A stretch of 64,000 nucleotides of DNA from Candidatus Babelota bacterium (GTDB lineage: Bacteria; Babelota; Babeliae; Babelales; Vermiphilaceae): positions 53,230 through 117,229 of the forward strand of contig JAFEAZ010000029.1 in NCBI GenBank assembly GCA_018266085.1. Reading direction: 5' to 3'. Below, one piece after another: positions 14,001 to 23,959 of this stretch. The first letter of the stretch is position 1; every line of letters begins with the position of its first letter. The notes below the pieces were generated by a model that worked only from the letters and a program-made list of their open reading frames with translations, searched no databases and was not told where the DNA came from. The position numbers and the translations under genes were made by a program.

Positions 14001-14939
14001 TTATGCGTATTTCCCAATCTTGATATTGCCACGATCGTTGTGAATAGAAATAAGCGCTTCGCCGGTGCCGAGCGTACCGCAGATTTCATGCTTTAAGTGG
14101 CGCCACGCCTGTTTGTTCCATTGCGTGGTGAATGGTTTAATGGTGACAAAATGATCACAAACCACTGCGCCATGTTTTGTTTTTGCCACGAGGTCAGCAT
14201 TGATTTCATGCGGCAATTTAACAAGGACTTTGCCGCCTTGTGCATGCACATTAAGTTTGCCGGTAGCAGGCAATGTTTGACAGGTCACTTCAACCGATCC
14301 TTTACCAGTGGAAGCTAGAACGCTTTCTGTAGTATTGAGTAACGTAATATCGCCCTTGCTCGTGGTAGCCTTTATGTTGCCTCGCGCTTTGTCGATGGAG
14401 ATGGAGCCACTCTTTTCTGTTTTTGCAACGATAGTGCCGCGTATGCCGCGTAGCTGAATAGCGCCTTCTTTTGTCGTAGCCGAAATACCTGCCTGAATAT
14501 TTTCAACGGTGATAGCACCGGTAGCGGTACAGACTTTTAACTCTCTTTTCTCAGGCACAATAAGCTCTACATTGACGATCGTTTTTTTGTCGGCATGTGG
14601 ACAGGCGATCGTTAAGACAAGATCACCGTTTGCTAATTGCTGTTCTTGCACGCTAGTCATACTGGCCATTTCTTGGTTTGTGCCACACTGCGTGATGGTG
14701 GAAAGTGCAACCTTATCTTGGCTCCACTCTTTTTTGATGGTCACAGAACCGTATGGATTGGTAATCGTGATGCCGCCTGATCCTTTGATCCCATATTCTT
14801 GCGTCATCGTTTGTGTAGGAGTTTGAGAATTTCGTGAAAAGATTTGGCGCAATCGTGCCGTTGGTCCTGCATAGATAGATGCTGTTGTCCACACAAGAGT
14901 ACCGGTACAAACTACTATTATTTTTGTAACATGTTTCAT
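14001..14939 (-). CDS. Exported DUF4097-type beta-helix protein
   Basis: 312 aa with signal peptide (IIVVCTGTLVWTTASIYA). The mature part is a run of short beta repeats of the DUF4097 putative-adhesin type: GSGGITITNPYGSVTI, TATGAITVENIQAGI, TKEGAIQLRGIRGTI, KSGSISIDKARGNI, SKGDITLLNTT, GKGSVEV, and a final RGNIKIGKYA. The family forms right-handed beta-helix surfaces; a specific role is unknown. AAGGTG precedes the ATG. The gene is divergent from cca; the 44 bp between their starts must hold both promoters or parts of them. Confidence 0.75.
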   Translation of the reverse strand: MKHVTKIIVVCTGTLVWTTASIYAGPTARLRQIFSRNSQTPTQTMTQEYGIKGSGGITITNPYGSVTIKKEWSQDKVALSTITQCGTNQEMASMTSVQEQQLANGDLVLTIACPHADKKTIVNVELIVPEKRELKVCTATGAITVENIQAGISATTKEGAIQLRGIRGTIVAKTEKSGSISIDKARGNIKATTSKGDITLLNTTESVLASTGKGSVEVTCQTLPATGKLNVHAQGGKVLVKLPHEINADLVAKTKHGAVVCDHFVTIKPFTTQWNKQAWRHLKHEICGTLGTGEALISIHNDRGNIKIGKYA

Positions 14940-14983
14940 GAAGCACCTTTTGTATACGAATGTAGAATGAGAAAGTGAATGAT

Positions 14984-16384
14984 ATGAATTTTACAAAAAT
15001 TAGTGTGACTATTCAAAGTGCATTGATGCAAGAGTTGTCATTGCACCCTGGCATAATGACTATTATTCAGACGCTTTCCGTGCATGGCGGGCGAGTTTTA
15101 TTGGTAGGTGGGGGTGTTCGTGATCTTCTTTTAGGTAACCAGTGTAAAGATTTAGATATTGAAATTCATGGGCTATCGGCAGAGGCAGTGCAGGAAACGC
15201 TTGCACGATTCGGCATGCTTTTTGTGGTCGGTAAATCATTTGGTGTCTTTCGTATCGATGGTTTTGATGTTGATTGGTCGTTACCCCGTTCTGATAGCTT
15301 CGGGCGCAAGCCAACGGTAGTTGTTGATCCTCACATGAGTTTGAAGCAGGCTTTCAGGCGGCGTGATCTGACCATTAATGCCATGGGTATCGATCTTGTT
15401 ACCTATGAATTGATCGATCCTTTTAATGGCTTTGAAGATCTTAAACGAAAACTATTACGCTGTACCGATCCAACATTATTTGTCGAAGATCCGTTACGTT
15501 TTTATCGGGTGATGCAGTTTATTGGCCGCTTTGGTATGCATCCCGACGATGAGCTTAACCGTATATGCGCGACCATGGATATAACGAGTATTTCAGTTGA
15601 GCGTATCGAGGTAGAGTTTCAAAAACTGTTGCTCCGTTCAGCGCAACCATCATCCGGTATTGCATGGTTGGCTGCAATTGGGCGCATAGAGGCGGTGTTG
15701 CCAGAACTGGCAGCTACTCGTGGTGTTGAGCAAGATCCGCGTTGGCATCCAGAAGGAGATGTTTTTACACATAGCCTACAGGCGCTCGATGCTGCTGTTG
15801 TCTACTCATATGATGACCTGCAGAGAACGCTTGCGCTCAGATATGCCGCATTATGTCACGATCTGGGCAAGGTAAGTACCACCGTGCGCGGTCTTGATGG
15901 CTCGATTACCAGTTATGGACATGAAACGGCAGGCGTGCCATTGGCGAAACGGCTCTTGGCTCGTATCATGCGCAATAAAGAATTGATCGATCTTGTTGCA
16001 TTATTGGTTAGGCATCACATGGCACCAGGTCAGTTCGTTTCAAACGGGGCAAAACCACGCGCCTACAAACGGCTTGCTCATGCGCTCTATCCACAAGCCA
16101 CCCTTGCACTACTTGCCGATCTTGCGTGTGCCGATGCGTGTGGACGTAACGCTGCTGGTGCAGCACCGTTGAAATCATGTCCTGCTATAGAACAGTTTAG
16201 AGTGCAAGCGGCAAAGGCTCAGGTGATTCATGCGCCAGAAGAGCCGATACTCAAAGGGCGAGATCTTTTAGATAGAGTCTCGCCCGGTCCAGAGCTCGGC
16301 AAACTGCTTGATCGTGCCTATCAGCTCCAGGTTGAGCTGGGCATTGTCGACAAGCAGGAGCTGCTTAAGCGTATCCTTGGTTAA
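14984..16384 (+). CDS. cca: CCA tRNA nucleotidyltransferase with HD domain
   Basis: 466 aa. The nucleotidyltransferase head has LLVGGGVRDLLLG, the metal-binding DLDIEI, RRDLTINAMGID and the PLRFYRVMQF arm; the C-terminal half has an HD-type phosphohydrolase with HDLGK near residue 292 and a following RHHMAPG. This is the arrangement of long bacterial Cca enzymes that build or repair tRNA CCA ends. Here the tRNA genes visible already encode CCA, so the role is mainly repair. ATG at 14984 is used; a GTG at 14975 is an alternative. The 3' end overlaps the convergent gene at 16381 by 4 bp. Confidence 0.9.
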   Translation: MNFTKISVTIQSALMQELSLHPGIMTIIQTLSVHGGRVLLVGGGVRDLLLGNQCKDLDIEIHGLSAEAVQETLARFGMLFVVGKSFGVFRIDGFDVDWSLPRSDSFGRKPTVVVDPHMSLKQAFRRRDLTINAMGIDLVTYELIDPFNGFEDLKRKLLRCTDPTLFVEDPLRFYRVMQFIGRFGMHPDDELNRICATMDITSISVERIEVEFQKLLLRSAQPSSGIAWLAAIGRIEAVLPELAATRGVEQDPRWHPEGDVFTHSLQALDAAVVYSYDDLQRTLALRYAALCHDLGKVSTTVRGLDGSITSYGHETAGVPLAKRLLARIMRNKELIDLVALLVRHHMAPGQFVSNGAKPRAYKRLAHALYPQATLALLADLACADACGRNAAGAAPLKSCPAIEQFRVQAAKAQVIHAPEEPILKGRDLLDRVSPGPELGKLLDRAYQLQVELGIVDKQELLKRILG

Positions 16385-17823
16385 TCAACATCATCCACGA
16401 CTTCAGGAGCATCTAGCTGTTCTTGAGCCGCTTGTATGACCAATCCAAGCATAGTCTGATAGGTTTGGTTTGTCTGATGCAGTAATATAGCCAAGGCTTG
16501 CCACATATGGTCATGGTTAAAGCGGGTGTTTTTGTAGGTAGCCTCTTGCCCTTGCGGATATTGCGAATCGAGCACATAGAGATCTATTCTTTTGTTATCA
16601 ACATTATGCGCTACGACAGAAATCCAATGGCCAAGGTTTGACTGCCCGCCATGGGCGCCCGCTTTGCGCAAGAAGAAGATATGCGTAAAACCTTTTTGCG
16701 TGTTTAACTTCTGTAGCACCGTAATAATATCTCTGTTTGAGTCGTCAAGCTTTGTCAGCTTATCGGGTAACTGGTCGTAATACATGCTGTAAGCGCCTGA
16801 GTCGAGCTGAATCTTATAGAGATTTAAGATGTCGATAATATCTGAGGCTTCAAGTGTTTTTGGGCAGCCTGGGAGTTTGTTTTGCGCTTGCTGGAGTAAC
16901 CGTTCTATTTTCTTTGGGTTGTTGAGCATACTCAGAATGACCCGGAGGGCTCCTTCTTTGCGGCTGCGAAATGCGTTATAAAGAAGAGCGCCGTTAATTG
17001 CTGAATAGTAGCCACATTCCAGCTCTTTTTGTTGTATGATCTTAGGGCGTACAATACGTATGTGTGGCGTATTATCCGGTGAAAGGGCTTGTTCGTATGC
17101 GGCAAAAAATGGTGCCGCTTTCTTTAATTCTTCTTGGTAATGAGCCTCTTCGAAAAGCTCAATCGCGGCTCTGTCTGCTTCTTCTTCAGCGGACAGTGCA
17201 GGAACTTTAGACGGTGCGGGAGTATTAGGTTTTTGCTCTGGTGTAAAGAAATTGAGCAATGGCCCTCTCGCCTTCGATGATTTTTGCCAGGTGATGGCTG
17301 CTGCTAACTCTTCCTGTTGCTTTTGCGCACGCTCTTTTTCAGCTTGTAGTTGCTGTGCTTGCAACCGCTCTTGCGCTAGTTTTTCTTGCTCTTCTTTGAG
17401 CTTTTGTTCGCGCTGAGCTTCAAGTGCTCGTTGCTCGGCCATTGCTCTCTCCTGAGCTTCTTTCTCTTGTGCTTCGCGTTCAGCGCGTTGTTTTTGTTCG
17501 AGTTCTTCTTTAATCTTCTGTTTGCGCTCAGCTTCAACCTCTTGTTGCTTGGCGGCAGTTGGTTCATTTTCAGCAACGTGTACCGTCACTGAGTCATCAG
17601 TTTCTTCTGGCTCGTTAGTACTGCCGCTTGCTTGAGGGTTGGCGAGCTGTTCGAGCGCTTTATAGTGCTCTTCTATGATTGGAGCAAGCTCGGCCTCTTT
17701 TCTTGTCCAGTCACCTTCTTCTCTTGGTATCCGAGACCAGTAATCTGAACCGACGGCCCATGGAGCAAGAAACAAAGAGCCTAGCATGACCAGCACAAAC
17801 GTTTGAGAAACGATTTTTTTCAT
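16381..17823 (-). CDS. Secreted coiled-coil protein with putative papain-fold cysteine protease domain
   Basis: 480 aa. Signal peptide (FVLVMLGSLFLAPWAVGS), then a long Glu/Gln/Lys/Ala-rich coiled coil (~85-190), a Pro-containing linker, and a C-terminal domain (~255-480). That domain has the order expected of a papain-like protease: Gln-Lys-Glu-Leu-Glu-CysGly at about residue 271 (LECGYYSAINGALLYN), GHWISVV with His near 399, and YVLDSQY with Asp near 419. The C-G-Y-x-x-x-x-N-A pattern resembles ubiquitin/Ubl-specific peptidases of the CA clan. Activity and substrate are inference. It begins just inside a possible regulatory gap shared with the gene at 18046. Confidence 0.68.
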   Translation of the reverse strand: MKKIVSQTFVLVMLGSLFLAPWAVGSDYWSRIPREEGDWTRKEAELAPIIEEHYKALEQLANPQASGSTNEPEETDDSVTVHVAENEPTAAKQQEVEAERKQKIKEELEQKQRAEREAQEKEAQERAMAEQRALEAQREQKLKEEQEKLAQERLQAQQLQAEKERAQKQQEELAAAITWQKSSKARGPLLNFFTPEQKPNTPAPSKVPALSAEEEADRAAIELFEEAHYQEELKKAAPFFAAYEQALSPDNTPHIRIVRPKIIQQKELECGYYSAINGALLYNAFRSRKEGALRVILSMLNNPKKIERLLQQAQNKLPGCPKTLEASDIIDILNLYKIQLDSGAYSMYYDQLPDKLTKLDDSNRDIITVLQKLNTQKGFTHIFFLRKAGAHGGQSNLGHWISVVAHNVDNKRIDLYVLDSQYPQGQEATYKNTRFNHDHMWQALAILLHQTNQTYQTMLGLVIQAAQEQLDAPEVVDDVD

Positions 17824-18045
17824 GAGAAACCCTTTTTTAGATCCAGCACAACTAACATTTTTCTCTAGAAATGGACCTGCGAAGAGAATTTCTCAAGGCC
17901 CAGTCTTACTTTCTAAGGGTAGGGTGTTTTGTTTCTATTTGTCAATGGATTTTAGCCGTGCGAAATATGGCTTTGTCAGGGGTTGGCATGAAAAAGGGCC
18001 TCCATTTCTGAGGGCTCTGGAGAGTTTTCTAGAGGCGGCTGCGAT

Positions 18046-18468
18046 TTACCAGCCTAAGTAGGTGCGCAAGGCTGTCAAGCGTGCGGCTAAGTAGTTTTGA
18101 AGCGCGTTTGCTTTGGCTACAGCCATCTGCAAATAATATTGCCAAGAGTAAGGTTGTGCGGCTGTGGCCATAGGGATCATTGTTTTTTGCTGGTTAGCAT
18201 GAAATTCTCTAGCATCCTTATCGGTATACGGAGGTGGTGGAGTTTGCTCTGAACTTGGTGTCTGGCGATTTTGCTCTTGCTTATGAGTTATTAAGCTTTG
18301 AGCTTTGGCTTGCTCAAAATTTTCTCGCTCTTCGTCTTCAGGTGTTTTGATGATTCCTCTATAGTAGTTATCTCCTGAGCCTTGATCAGCTGCACGTGTT
18401 AAAAATTTGCTGCTCACAAAAACGCAGCATACAGCAAGCATGCAATAAAAATAGACGGGATGTTTCAT
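18046..18468 (-). CDS. Secreted small protein with PPPPY motif
   Basis: 140 aa with a signal peptide (FYCMLAVCCVFVSSKFLTRA), a charged helical part, the proline motif TPPPPYTDKD near residue 77, and an Ala-rich amphipathic C-terminus (KANALQNYLAARLTALRTYL). PPxY is the ligand of eukaryotic WW domains such as those of Nedd4-type ubiquitin ligases; whether it functions this way is unknown. The mature protein is otherwise unrecognised. Confidence 0.6.
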   Translation of the reverse strand: MKHPVYFYCMLAVCCVFVSSKFLTRAADQGSGDNYYRGIIKTPEDEERENFEQAKAQSLITHKQEQNRQTPSSEQTPPPPYTDKDAREFHANQQKTMIPMATAAQPYSWQYYLQMAVAKANALQNYLAARLTALRTYLGW

Positions 18469-18660
18469 CGCGACACTCCTTGATTTAGGAAAAGAAGAGA
18501 CCGTTCAATGTTCAGTATGCATGAAAAGGGTTGGAAAAATAAATAGATCGCGATGGCACGCATTAGTAAGAAAAAAAGCATGTCTGTAGAAAATTCCAAC
18601 TAAACTGAATAAACTAAGTGTCGTTACACGAGTGAATGTAGATAATCAAGGAGTTGTGCG

Positions 18661-19353
18661 ATGATCAGTTTCTTTAGCGGTAATGCTCTGTGGCAGCTTG
18701 TAAAACAGTCCGATGCGGTCAGCAAATTTGTTATGCTCCTCTTGCTCGGCATGTCTATTATCTGTTGGACAATCTTTTTTTATAAACTGATTGCACTGCG
18801 TGCGAAAAAAAAGCAGATGGAATCAGCACTGGCGCATCTAAAACAGACAGAAAGCACGGAAAAATTGTTATCATTGGCAGCTGCACACGTACAGACAGCG
18901 CCAGGCTATTTTTTAGCAAAAAATCTTACGTTTCTAAAATTGATTCTTGAAAACAATCGCGCTCAAAATAATCGCCCCATGTCACAGCACCAATGGAACC
19001 TTATTGAGCAAACCCTACAACAGGTTGTTGATGACATGATGGAATATGAAGAGTCTGGGCTAGCATTCTTATCAGCAAGCGCGGCAGTTGCTCCATTATT
19101 GGGGTTGTTTGGTACCGTTTGGGGACTCGTTCATTCATTTATGAGTATTAGCGAAAAGCAGTCTGCCGATATAACGACCGTTGCTCCAGGGCTTGCCGAA
19201 GCATTGATAACAACTTTGGCAGGACTGATGGTTGCAATCCCCGCACTTATTATGTTCCATTATCTATCGTTGCAGATAGCGCGCTTTGGCAACAGTCTGA
19301 TGGCAATGGCGGACAGATTCAATTTTGTCGTTCAAAAACTCTTTTTCTGGTAG
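18661..19353 (+). CDS. tolQ: TolQ/ExbB proton-channel subunit
   Basis: 230 aa, three membrane segments (about 18-40, 130-155 and 170-195). The second and third carry the MotA/TolQ/ExbB signature LSASAAVAPLLGLFGTVWGLVHSF and ALITTLAGLMVAIPALIMFHY. It forms the inner-membrane motor with TolR, powering TolA. AAGGAG lies 8-13 bases upstream of the ATG. It is the first gene of a tolQ-tolR-tolA-tolB operon with very tight spacing (9 bp to tolR). Confidence 0.9.
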   Translation: MISFFSGNALWQLVKQSDAVSKFVMLLLLGMSIICWTIFFYKLIALRAKKKQMESALAHLKQTESTEKLLSLAAAHVQTAPGYFLAKNLTFLKLILENNRAQNNRPMSQHQWNLIEQTLQQVVDDMMEYEESGLAFLSASAAVAPLLGLFGTVWGLVHSFMSISEKQSADITTVAPGLAEALITTLAGLMVAIPALIMFHYLSLQIARFGNSLMAMADRFNFVVQKLFFW

Positions 19354-19362
19354 GGAGCCGTT

Positions 19363-19776
19363 ATGGTACGTACAGGTCGACGCCGTGCGCGAAAAACGAT
19401 TGCCGAAATTTCGCTGACCCCTTTGATAGACACGGCTTTGACTTTATTGATTATCTTTATGGTCACCGCGCCGATTATGAACAACTCAATTCGAGTGACG
19501 TTGCCTAAAGGTCAATCGCGTGAAGATGCCGGTGCAAAACAAGAGATGATCGTTACGATAGATAAGCAGGGTAGTCTTTTTTTTAATGGGCAATCAGTAC
19601 CAGCACGTGATGAGCTGATCATATTAATAAAAAAACAGGCAGCAGGTGATGCTGACAGTACCGTCTTTGTCCAGGCAGATGAAACAGTTTCGTATGGCAA
19701 GGTGCTTGAACTGGTTGATAACATCAAGGTTGTAGGAGGCATCTCATATGTGGCTTTGGCAACAAAACAAAGCTAA
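19363..19776 (+). CDS. tolR: TolR/ExbD stator subunit
   Basis: 137 aa. A basic N-terminus is followed by one membrane helix starting ISLTPLIDTALTLLIIFMVTAP; Asp23 is the conserved proton-path residue of TolR/ExbD. The periplasmic part (VTIDKQGSLFFNGQ, VFVQADETVSYGKVLELVDNIK) is the usual ExbD/TolR fold. GGGAG precedes the ATG. Its 3' end overlaps tolA by 29 bp. Confidence 0.9.
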   Translation: MVRTGRRRARKTIAEISLTPLIDTALTLLIIFMVTAPIMNNSIRVTLPKGQSREDAGAKQEMIVTIDKQGSLFFNGQSVPARDELIILIKKQAAGDADSTVFVQADETVSYGKVLELVDNIKVVGGISYVALATKQS

Positions 19777-20695
19777 AAAACGGTTGCTGGTGCGTATCAT
19801 AGGCATCATAGGGGCTTCACACGTGTGTTTGATGCTGCTGCTCTTTGTCGCCTATGGGCGGTCGGCCAAACATGCCTTTACCGTAACGACGCAAAAACCG
19901 CGCAGCGGTCAGCGGGTTGTCGTGCTGCCATTCTACAAACAAAAACCGAAGCTGGTAGGAGTGCAACGTTCTGCCGGCACAGCTTCTGCTGTCTCTGGTA
20001 TGAAGCGTTCAGCCGCTCAAGAAGCAACTATCGCGCGTCAAAAACAGCAGAAAGAGACATCGCTAGCGGCAGCACGCGCAAAAAAACAGGCGCACGAGCG
20101 GGCCCAGAAAGAAGCGCAGCAGAAAAAAGCTGCTGCCAAAAAAGCACAAGAGCTTAAGCATCATAAAGCTATCAAAAAAGATGCCGTCAAAAAAAAATCG
20201 ATGCAGAAGCCGTGCGCGAAAAAACCGGAGCCTGTCACTAAAAAAAAGCGAGCACTTGAGCCAAAGAGGACAGAACAGTCGCCAGATCTCGAACTCAAAA
20301 AAATCCCAGAACCGGTAGTGCCAACACCGCCAGCAGAACAGCTCGAGCAAGTGGCAGAGCCTATCGCACCAAGCGTAGCGCACGAGATAGATGTTGATGC
20401 GCAGACTGTCGATCCTGATGTTCTTTATATGAATAAAGAGGAGCATGATGCTTATGTCATGCAGGAACAGATTCAACAGGAAGTTGCTCGTACCTGGCGA
20501 CCACCACTTGGCGTTGCTCCTGGTACGCAGTGCATCGTTACCATCTGTGTTACGTGGCAAGGAGTCATTGAGTCGTGCACGATCAAAGAGCCATCAGGCA
20601 TCTTGATGTTTGATATGAGCGTACGAGCATCCTTAAAGGATATGCGGATGCCGCGATCTTCGTATGGAAAAGAGATTATGCTAACTTATAGGTAG
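19748..20695 (+). CDS. tolA: TolA/TonB-like energy transducer
   Basis: 315 aa. One N-terminal membrane helix (~15-37) contains the Ser24-His25 pair that TolA and TonB use to contact TolQ. Next comes a long Lys/Ala/Gln-rich helical rod (~85-180), a Pro-rich stretch, and a C-terminal TonB/TolA domain beginning at EVARTWRPPLGVAPG with the periplasmic VTWQGVIESCTIKEPSG fold. AGGAGG at 19734-19739, inside tolR, is its ribosome binding site. The C-terminal domain would reach outer-membrane partners such as TolB. Confidence 0.85.
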   Translation: MWLWQQNKAKKRLLVRIIGIIGASHVCLMLLLFVAYGRSAKHAFTVTTQKPRSGQRVVVLPFYKQKPKLVGVQRSAGTASAVSGMKRSAAQEATIARQKQQKETSLAAARAKKQAHERAQKEAQQKKAAAKKAQELKHHKAIKKDAVKKKSMQKPCAKKPEPVTKKKRALEPKRTEQSPDLELKKIPEPVVPTPPAEQLEQVAEPIAPSVAHEIDVDAQTVDPDVLYMNKEEHDAYVMQEQIQQEVARTWRPPLGVAPGTQCIVTICVTWQGVIESCTIKEPSGILMFDMSVRASLKDMRMPRSSYGKEIMLTYR

Positions 20696-20706
20696 GAGAA
20701 CCCGTT

Positions 20707-22032
20707 GTGATCGCTCGAAAATTTTTTTTGTTACTTTCTTTGTGTGCTGGCATGCATGCGTTTGTCGCAAGCACAGAACCTGCAGAGTCTGCTCAACAGG
20801 TTGCGGTAAGCGTGAGCGCAGTGTCACATGCTCCTCTTAACATGCTTGTGGTCGGCGTTGGTAATGAGCCTGAGCTCCATGAGCTTGCCATCTACATGAG
20901 TAAGGATTTGGCGTTTAGTGGACAATTTGCTGTCGATACACTGATGGTTGAGCGAGTACGCACAAGAAAAATGATCACCGATTTTGCACAACAAGGATAT
21001 ACATTAATCATATTTTTGACCTCGTCATCAAACGCTTTTGAGTGGCGCCTGTATGACGCAATGACAGGACAGATGATACAGGGCAAAAAATACCGCAAGC
21101 GTGGTGCGCTGGTGCGTGGTTGGGCGCATGAGATAGCCGATGCCATATGGCCAGAGCTAACGGGTACCAAATCATCATTTGCCAGTAAGATAGCCTACTG
21201 TAAAGATGTGACCGAACCCGGTAAAAAGCGGCAAACGCACGTGATTATTGCGGATTATGATGGCAGCAACCAACAGACCATTGTTGCAACACCAACGCTG
21301 CACGTGGCACCACGGTGGAATGCTGATCTTAATAATCCGCTGCTTTTTTATTCTGAGAGCACCTCTTCTAATATACGATTAATGTGCATCACGATGCAGG
21401 GCAAGCGGAGAATAACCTCTAATTTTGATGGCATTAACATGCTGCCGACCTTTTCTGGTGATGGCACCAAAGCCGTCTATTGCGCATCTAAAGGGCATGG
21501 CAATTGCCAGTTATATCTCTTTGAGAAGGGCGTCTTTAGACGTTTGACGCATAATGATGGCAATAATGTATCACCATCATTATCCCATGATGGCAAAACA
21601 GTTTTTTATTGCTCAGATGCGCCAACAGGTAAACCACAAATTTATCGATATGACCTTGCTACTAAAGTATGCAAACAGATTACCAAGAGGGGCTTTAATT
21701 TTTGTCCTCAGTATCATGCCAATGGTAAGCTCGCCTACAGTAGCTTGGTTGCAGGACAGGTACAGATTTTTGTCTATGATCAAGCAACCGATACGCACAC
21801 ACAAATCACCAGTGATGAAGGTAGCAAAGATGAATGCTTTTGGTCGCCGTGTGGTTCTTACCTGATTTTTAGTGTAGAAAAAGGCGCGTCGAGTCGTCTT
21901 GCCTTGTTTAATGTCCATACGCGGCAGCAAAAATATATAACGGGTATTGATGAACAATGTTCCTATCCGTGCTGGTCGCCGCTCTATACGGAGTTTCCTG
22001 TGCTCGATGAGCATCCTGTGTGTAAGAGCTAA
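20707..22032 (+). CDS. tolB: TolB periplasmic beta-propeller
   Basis: 441 aa, GTG start supported by TAGGAGAA upstream. Signal peptide, then the TolB N-terminal domain (LNMLVVGVGNEPELHELAIYM through IADAIWPELTG), then a six-bladed propeller made of repeats such as RITSNFDGINMLPTFSGDG, RLTHNDGNNVSPSLSHDGK and QITSDEGSKDECFWSPCGS. TolB docks with Pal and TolA. No pal gene follows; the next gene is ftsH after 81 bp. Confidence 0.88.
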   Translation: MIARKFFLLLSLCAGMHAFVASTEPAESAQQVAVSVSAVSHAPLNMLVVGVGNEPELHELAIYMSKDLAFSGQFAVDTLMVERVRTRKMITDFAQQGYTLIIFLTSSSNAFEWRLYDAMTGQMIQGKKYRKRGALVRGWAHEIADAIWPELTGTKSSFASKIAYCKDVTEPGKKRQTHVIIADYDGSNQQTIVATPTLHVAPRWNADLNNPLLFYSESTSSNIRLMCITMQGKRRITSNFDGINMLPTFSGDGTKAVYCASKGHGNCQLYLFEKGVFRRLTHNDGNNVSPSLSHDGKTVFYCSDAPTGKPQIYRYDLATKVCKQITKRGFNFCPQYHANGKLAYSSLVAGQVQIFVYDQATDTHTQITSDEGSKDECFWSPCGSYLIFSVEKGASSRLALFNVHTRQQKYITGIDEQCSYPCWSPLYTEFPVLDEHPVCKS

Positions 22033-22113
22033 AAATCGACACAATAAGCACAAGCAGATATACTGAGTATCCATTAAATAGTTGTGTACACCACCTAATG
22101 CAGAGTAAAAAGC

Positions 22114-23937
22114 ATGAAACGTAAAAATCAAAAAAATTCTTTCTTTCAAGACGGTCCAAAAGGTCTGGTCGTAGCTGTGGTGCTATTCGTAGTCTGTATG
22201 ATAGCGCTGCAGAAATTAGTGGAGTTTACTGGCGAGATCAAAAGCCTCTCTTATACAGAGTTTCAGAAGCAGGTTACGTCTGATTTAGTGAAATCGATAG
22301 TCGTCACGGGGCAAGACGTGCAAGGCTCATTGCGTGATGGCGGGCATTTCCATACGGTCATTCCTCAGAATGCGCAGGATTGGTCAATGCTCAACGAGCA
22401 TGGAGTCAATGTTACTGTAGCCGACACGACAGGGCAAATGAGTCTGTTGTATATCGTTATGATAGCACTCTTTTTTATCGGTTTGGCAGTTCTTTATTTC
22501 TTCCGTCAGGCGCGCAATGCGCAAAATGGCGGCGGTGGTGGAGCCAATATTTTCAATATGGGCAAAAGCCGGGCAAAGATGTTTATGCCATCATCGATCA
22601 AAGAGAATTTCGATTCGGTTGCCGGCGCTGCAGAGGCTAAAGAAGAGCTCAAGGATATTGTCGACTTTCTAAAGAATCCTGAAAAGTACCGTCGCTTGGG
22701 AGCTCAGATGACTCGTGGTGTTCTTCTGGTCGGTGAACCTGGTAATGGTAAAACCTTGCTTGCAAAGGCGGTTGCAGGCGAAGCAACCTGTCCCTTTTTC
22801 AGTATTAGCGGATCCGATTTCATAGAGGTCTTTGTTGGCGTTGGCGCCTCTCGCGTTCGTGATCTTTTTGCACAAGCACGTAAGCATGCGCCAAGCATTA
22901 TCTTTATCGACGAAATCGATGCGGTTGGGCGTCATCGTGGCAATAGTCATGGTGGTGGCAGCGATGAGCGAGAGCAAACATTAAACCAGTTATTGACGGA
23001 AATGGATGGTTTTCAGACCGGTGGCGGTTCAGTTATTGTGATTGCGGCAACCAACCGTCCGGATGTTCTCGATAAGGCGCTTTTGCGTCCCGGCCGATTC
23101 GATCGTCGCGTCGTTGTGCCCTATCCTGACTTGAAGAGTCGTGAGGAGATCCTCAAGGTACATGCACGGGATGTTAAGCTATCACCTGAGGTTGATTTGG
23201 CAAAAATAGCCCGCGGCACGCCAGGTTTTTCAGGGGCAGATCTGAAAAATATCATCAACGAAGCGGCTATCAATGCATCAAAAGCCAACCAAGAGATGAT
23301 TACCGTCAAAGATTTTGAAGAAGCTCGTGATCGCATCATGTTGGGTAAAGAGATCAAGACGATGACTCAATCTAAGCAGGAGCTTGAGCTCACTGCTTAC
23401 CATGAATCTGGCCATGCGCTGGTGGCGCTCATGTTGCCCGAGCATTCTGATCCGTTGCATAAGATTACGATTATCCCTCGTGGGCGTGCTTTGGGTGTTA
23501 CCCATTCATTGCCTGAGCGAGAAAAATATACCCAAACGCGAGAAGAGCTGCTCGCAAAAATTAAGATGTCTTTGGGTGGGCGGGCGGCCGAGCAGTTGGT
23601 CTTTAACAAAGTAACCACAGGTGCTTACAGCGATTTTGTCTCAGCAACCGATATTGCACGTACTATGGTCTGCTCATATGGCATGTCCACTATGGGGCCG
23701 GTGATCTACAATCAAGGTGGCAGCTTTGAATATTCGCAAAAGACAGCGGAACGTATCGATGCCGAGGTGCAACGTATTCTTGACGAATGTGCGCAGGAAA
23801 CCATGCAGCTTCTTATTGAAAACCGGGACAAATTAAACCTGCTTGCAACGACGTTGCTCGAAAAAGAGACCTTATTTGCCGGTGAGATCTACGAGCTGTT
23901 AGGTATTGCCGCACGCGAAGAGCATAAGTTCGCTTAA
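22114..23937 (+). CDS. ftsH: ATP-dependent zinc metalloprotease FtsH
   Basis: 607 aa. Two N-terminal membrane helices (about 16-33 and 109-130) flank a periplasmic loop. The AAA+ domain has Walker A GEPGNGKT at 207-214, Walker [12 protein letters not shown], the pore loop [16 protein letters not shown] and the SRH; the protease domain has HESGH at 430-434. It degrades membrane and regulatory proteins. Walker A has Glu and Asn where most FtsH read GPPGTGKT, a mild deviation. All catalytic residues are intact. Confidence 0.95.
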   Translation: MKRKNQKNSFFQDGPKGLVVAVVLFVVCMIALQKLVEFTGEIKSLSYTEFQKQVTSDLVKSIVVTGQDVQGSLRDGGHFHTVIPQNAQDWSMLNEHGVNVTVADTTGQMSLLYIVMIALFFIGLAVLYFFRQARNAQNGGGGGANIFNMGKSRAKMFMPSSIKENFDSVAGAAEAKEELKDIVDFLKNPEKYRRLGAQMTRGVLLVGEPGNGKTLLAKAVAGEATCPFFSISGSDFIEVFVGVGASRVRDLFAQARKHAPSIIFIDEIDAVGRHRGNSHGGGSDEREQTLNQLLTEMDGFQTGGGSVIVIAATNRPDVLDKALLRPGRFDRRVVVPYPDLKSREEILKVHARDVKLSPEVDLAKIARGTPGFSGADLKNIINEAAINASKANQEMITVKDFEEARDRIMLGKEIKTMTQSKQELELTAYHESGHALVALMLPEHSDPLHKITIIPRGRALGVTHSLPEREKYTQTREELLAKIKMSLGGRAAEQLVFNKVTTGAYSDFVSATDIARTMVCSYGMSTMGPVIYNQGGSFEYSQKTAERIDAEVQRILDECAQETMQLLIENRDKLNLLATTLLEKETLFAGEIYELLGIAAREEHKFA

Positions 23938-23959
23938 AAGATCGCACGAAAGGGCTATC

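Noticed and set aside
17822..18061. Plus-strand open frame of 79 codons
   Set aside because: It lies in the gap upstream of two minus-strand secreted genes, has no Shine-Dalgarno and no recognisable protein pattern; judged non-coding.
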